Assembly: GCF_001679645.1 (NCBI RefSeq)
Contig: NZ_LRUN01000050.1
Coordinates: 62,001-126,000 of the forward strand
Length of the DNA stretch: 64,000 bases
Origin: Pseudomonas bananamidigenes
Lineage (GTDB): Bacteria; Pseudomonadota; Gammaproteobacteria; Pseudomonadales; Pseudomonadaceae
Direction of reading: 5' to 3'
Shown: positions 61,487 through 64,000 of the stretch, in pieces
How the letters are laid out: every line of letters starts with the position of its first letter
Position numbering within the stretch: position 1 is the stretch's first letter
Program-made: the position numbers and the translations under genes
The notes under the pieces: model-generated
Database searches by the model: none
The model's input: only the letters and a program-made list of their open reading frames with translations
What the model was told of the DNA's origin: nothing

Positions 61487-63529
61487 ATGTTCGCGCCGGC
61501 CAATGAAACCCACTTTGCCCTGACCATCGAAGGGCTTTCCGTTGATTTCCAGGTGTATACCGTCACCGGTCGGGAAGCCGTCAGCCAGCCATTTGCCTTC
61601 GAGGTGGAGCTGGTCAGTGAGCAGCCGTCGCTGGACCTCGAAACCCTGCTGCACAAACCGGCCTTCCTGCAGCTGTCGCCCGACGGCAGCGGCATTCACG
61701 GCCTGATCTACCGCGCCGCGCAAGGCGACTCCGGCAAGCGCCTGACGCGCTATTCCGTGACCCTGCGCCCGCAACTTTCGTACCTGGCGCACCGGGTCAA
61801 CCAGCGGATCTTCCAGAACCTCAGCGTGCCGAAGATCATCGGCATGGTCCTCGAAGACCACGGCATCCAGAGCAACGCCTACGCCTTCCAGACCGGCTCG
61901 ATCTACCCCGATCGCCTCTACTGCGTGCAGTACGACGAATCGGACCTGCATTTCGTCCAGCGCCTGTGCGAAGAGGAAGGCATTCATTACCACTTCCAGC
62001 ACAGCACCACGGCCCACAAGCTGGTGTTCGGCGATGACCAGACGGTGTTCCGCAAACTGGCGCCGGTGGCCTATCAGCAAGACTCCGGCATGGTCGCCAG
62101 CACCCCGGTGATCAAGCGCTTCGACCTGCGCCTGGAAACCCGCACCAGCCGAACCACCCGCCGCGACTATGACTTCGAAAAACCGCGCATCACCCTCGAA
62201 AGCGAAAACCGTGGCGATGCCCTGCCCGACCTCGAGGATTACGACTATCCGGGCCGCTTCGTCGACCGCGAGCGCGGCAAGCATCTGGCCAAACGCGCCC
62301 TCGAACGCCATCGCAGCGACTTCCAGCTCGCCGAGGGTCGCAGCGATCAGCCGTTGCTGGTCAGCGGCCATTTCCTTGCGCTGAAGGAACACCCGAAGGC
62401 CAAGTGGAACGATCTGTGGCTGCTCACCGAGGTCCTGCACGAAGGCAAGCAGCCGCAAGTGCTGGAAGAGTCGGTCACCAGTGACACCACGGCGCTGAAA
62501 GACGATTTCCATCAGGGCTATCGCAACCGCTTCCAGGCTACCCCATGGGACGTGCCTAACCGCCCGCCCCTGCGCCACCCGAAACCGCGCATCCTCGGCA
62601 GCCAGAGCGCCGTGGTCACCGGCCCGAAAGGCCAGGAAATCCATTGCGACGAATACGGTCGCGTGAAAGTCCAGTTTCATTGGGACCGCGAAGGCCAGGC
62701 CGACGACAAGACCAGTTGCTGGCTGCGCGTGTCTTCCGCCTGGGCCGGCGCCCAGTACGGCGGCATCGCCATCCCGCGCATCGGCATGGAAGTGCTGGTT
62801 ACCTTCCTCGAAGGCGACCCCGACCAGCCTTTGATCAGCGGCTGCCTGTACCACAAGGAAAACACCGTCCCCTATGCCCTGCCGGCGAACAAGACCCGCA
62901 CCACCTTCAAGACCCTGAGCTCCATGGGTGGCGGCGGCTTCAACGAACTGCGCATCGAAGACAAGAAAGGCCAGGAACAGATCTTCCTGCACGCCCAGCG
63001 CGACTGGGACGAGAACATCGAGCACGACCAGAAGATCCGCGTCGGCAACGAACGCCACGACATCGTGGAAAAGAACAGCTACACGGAATTCAAGGCCGAG
63101 GAACACCACACTGTCTACGAAGACCGCAAAGTCGAAGCCCGCGCCAACGACCACCTGACCGTGGGCGTAAACCAGCACATCAAGATCGGCACCGGCCAGT
63201 TCATCGATGCCGGCCAGGAAATCCACCTGAGCAGCGGCATGAAAGTCGTGCTGGAGGCCGGGGCTGAGCTGACGCTGGTCGGTGGCGGCAGCTTCATCAA
63301 GATCGATGGCGGCGGCGTGACCATGAGCGGGCCGGCGATCAACATCAACTCCGGCGGTGGCCCGGGCAGCGGCTCCGGCGCCGCCCCGCTGCTGCCCGGC
63401 GTGCTGAAACAGGCCGACGCCGACAAGGCAGGTGCCGTACTGACCCCGGCGCAAATCAATACGCTCAAACGCAACGCGCCGTTCTGTGAAGAATGCGAAA
63501 AATGCAAGGCAGGTGCCTGTGCCATCTAA
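61487..63529 (+). CDS. vgrG: type VI secretion spike protein VgrG
   Basis: A 680-aa VgrG, the gp27-gp5-like trimeric tip. Residues 1-350 contain the gp27-like domain (HFALTIEGLSVDFQVYTV), 380-470 the OB-fold gp5 domain (GPKGQEIHCDEYGRVKVQF, then FHWDREG), and 480-630 a beta-helix (NELRIEDKKGQEQIF). The C-terminal Gly-rich part ends in a Cys cluster (CEECEKCKAGAC). No enzymatic extension is attached, so its cargo is separate. GAGGAA precedes the ATG. The 3' end overlaps the DUF4123 gene by 11 bases. Confidence 0.95.
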   Translation: MFAPANETHFALTIEGLSVDFQVYTVTGREAVSQPFAFEVELVSEQPSLDLETLLHKPAFLQLSPDGSGIHGLIYRAAQGDSGKRLTRYSVTLRPQLSYLAHRVNQRIFQNLSVPKIIGMVLEDHGIQSNAYAFQTGSIYPDRLYCVQYDESDLHFVQRLCEEEGIHYHFQHSTTAHKLVFGDDQTVFRKLAPVAYQQDSGMVASTPVIKRFDLRLETRTSRTTRRDYDFEKPRITLESENRGDALPDLEDYDYPGRFVDRERGKHLAKRALERHRSDFQLAEGRSDQPLLVSGHFLALKEHPKAKWNDLWLLTEVLHEGKQPQVLEESVTSDTTALKDDFHQGYRNRFQATPWDVPNRPPLRHPKPRILGSQSAVVTGPKGQEIHCDEYGRVKVQFHWDREGQADDKTSCWLRVSSAWAGAQYGGIAIPRIGMEVLVTFLEGDPDQPLISGCLYHKENTVPYALPANKTRTTFKTLSSMGGGGFNELRIEDKKGQEQIFLHAQRDWDENIEHDQKIRVGNERHDIVEKNSYTEFKAEEHHTVYEDRKVEARANDHLTVGVNQHIKIGTGQFIDAGQEIHLSSGMKVVLEAGAELTLVGGGSFIKIDGGGVTMSGPAININSGGGPGSGSGAAPLLPGVLKQADADKAGAVLTPAQINTLKRNAPFCEECEKCKAGACAI

Positions 63530-64000
63530 TCGACTGACACCCAAGGACTGGCTGGCACAACAGCCGCTGAAAAAAGACGAACGCCTGTACCTGATCGTCA
63601 GCGCCGCCAGCGATGCCGACGCACTCAAGAACCTCTACCAAAGCGAGCCCACCGTCCAGGCCATTCCCATCTGGGGCGGCACGCCCTACGCCACCTGGCA
63701 ACCGGTGATGCCCTACGTCGCCGAACTCAAGGCCAACTCGGCCTTCCTGCCCTGGATCACCGAAACCGACGCCCTCGACTGGGGGTGGCTGGCCGTCTCC
63801 CGCTCCGAACCCAACGAAGTCTTCGAACACCTGCGCAGCCTGACTCAAGTGAAAATGCCGGACGGCACCGAGGTGTTTTTCCGCTTCTGGGACGGGCGGC
63901 ATATCTATCCGATTCTTGAAGGGCTGGGTGAGACGGCCGGGGAAGTGCTGCCGGTGTTCGAGCGGTATCTGATCAATGGCAAAACGCTGGAAGTCGGGCC
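63519..64000 (+). CDS. DUF4123 T6SS adaptor (Tap), cut by window edge
   Basis: A GTG start at 63519, with AAGG and GG about 8 bases upstream, gives at least 160 residues before the window ends. Blocks such as ERLYLIVSAASDADALKNLY, AIPIWGGTPYATWQ and the Trp/Phe-rich ALDWGWLAVSRS match DUF4123 adaptors that load an effector onto a cognate VgrG. It overlaps vgrG by 11 bases, so the two are translationally coupled. The effector gene is expected just beyond position 64000. A GTG 6 bases earlier is an alternative start. Confidence 0.82.
   Translation, partial: MPSNRLTPKDWLAQQPLKKDERLYLIVSAASDADALKNLYQSEPTVQAIPIWGGTPYATWQPVMPYVAELKANSAFLPWITETDALDWGWLAVSRSEPNEVFEHLRSLTQVKMPDGTEVFFRFWDGRHIYPILEGLGETAGEVLPVFERYLINGKTLEVG

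Noticed and set aside
60840..63529. Phage tail tube and spike genes as a prophage remnant
   Set aside because: Hcp and VgrG are the T6SS homologues; no capsid, terminase or integrase genes are present.
61448..63628. A 726-codon open frame antisense to vgrG
   Set aside because: A shadow of vgrG; compositionally biased product without a recognisable domain or ribosome site.

Overview
The window looks like the chromosome of a Pseudomonas, probably of the P. fluorescens group. Reasons seen in the sequence: high G+C with strong third-position bias, paired REP elements with the core GTGGGAGCGAGCTTGCTCGCGAA-type sequence at three loci, Pseudomonas-restricted small families (DUF2388, DUF2790, DUF6124-like), a malate:quinone oxidoreductase with a signal peptide, and a LysR / CoA-transferase / thiolase locus arranged like the P. 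aeruginosa dehydrocarnitine genes. I saw no rRNA, tRNA, CRISPR array or insertion sequence.

Layout. 1-11.1 kb: a truncated lipoprotein, small exported proteins, a periplasmic molybdenum aldehyde oxidoreductase (paoABC) facing a Tat-exported aldo/keto reductase, an alpha/beta hydrolase, a CAP-domain protein, a regulator with a beta-propeller gene, and an SnoaL-fold protein. 11.2-13.7 kb: mqo and a frameshifted SnoaL/DUF4440 gene. 13.8-15.6 kb: a low-G+C two-gene unit coding for an SMC/ABC-like ATPase and a small protein with a PD-(D/E)XK-like signature. This is my best candidate for an undescribed system, most likely defensive. 15.6-24 kb: a chemoreceptor, ligD, a TerB-like protein, phosphatidylcholine synthase and a methyltransferase pair.

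24.1-30.4 kb: a thiol/metal-looking neighbourhood. It holds a DipZ-type membrane thioredoxin protein, an exported tandem-repeat peptide with a C-x4-C motif, a DUF2790 protein, a two-component system, and a DUF692-DUF2063 pair. That pair resembles the BufB/BufC (MbnB/MbnC-like) enzymes that modify cysteines of copper-binding peptides, but no usual DUF2282 precursor lies beside it. A direct-repeat motif (GATACA-N4-RATACAAA) occurs twice in front of the two-component system and once in front of the DUF692 gene, which suggests one regulon.

30.4-46 kb is mostly metabolism: a methyltransferase, a sirtuin, the dhcR-dhcAB-atoB locus (dhcA broken by a one-base frameshift), mntH, several exported or membrane proteins, an amino-acid binding protein, a rhodanese/FtrA pair, and cobF with a phosphatase. 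46-53.3 kb is a seven-gene same-strand run: RpiR regulator, cysteine hydrolase, glutamine-synthetase-like enzyme, N-formylglutamate amidohydrolase-like enzyme, APC permease and two arginine N-succinyltransferase-like proteins. It looks like an uncharacterised amine or amino-acid catabolic pathway. 53.4-60.5 kb: oxaloacetate decarboxylase, a carboxypeptidase G2-like enzyme, a Baeyer-Villiger-type monooxygenase next to an esterase, and 2-oxoadipate dioxygenase/decarboxylase. 60.5-64 kb is an orphan type VI secretion module: structured repeats, a sigma-54-type promoter, hcp, vgrG and a DUF4123 adaptor cut by the window edge. Its effector should lie just downstream.
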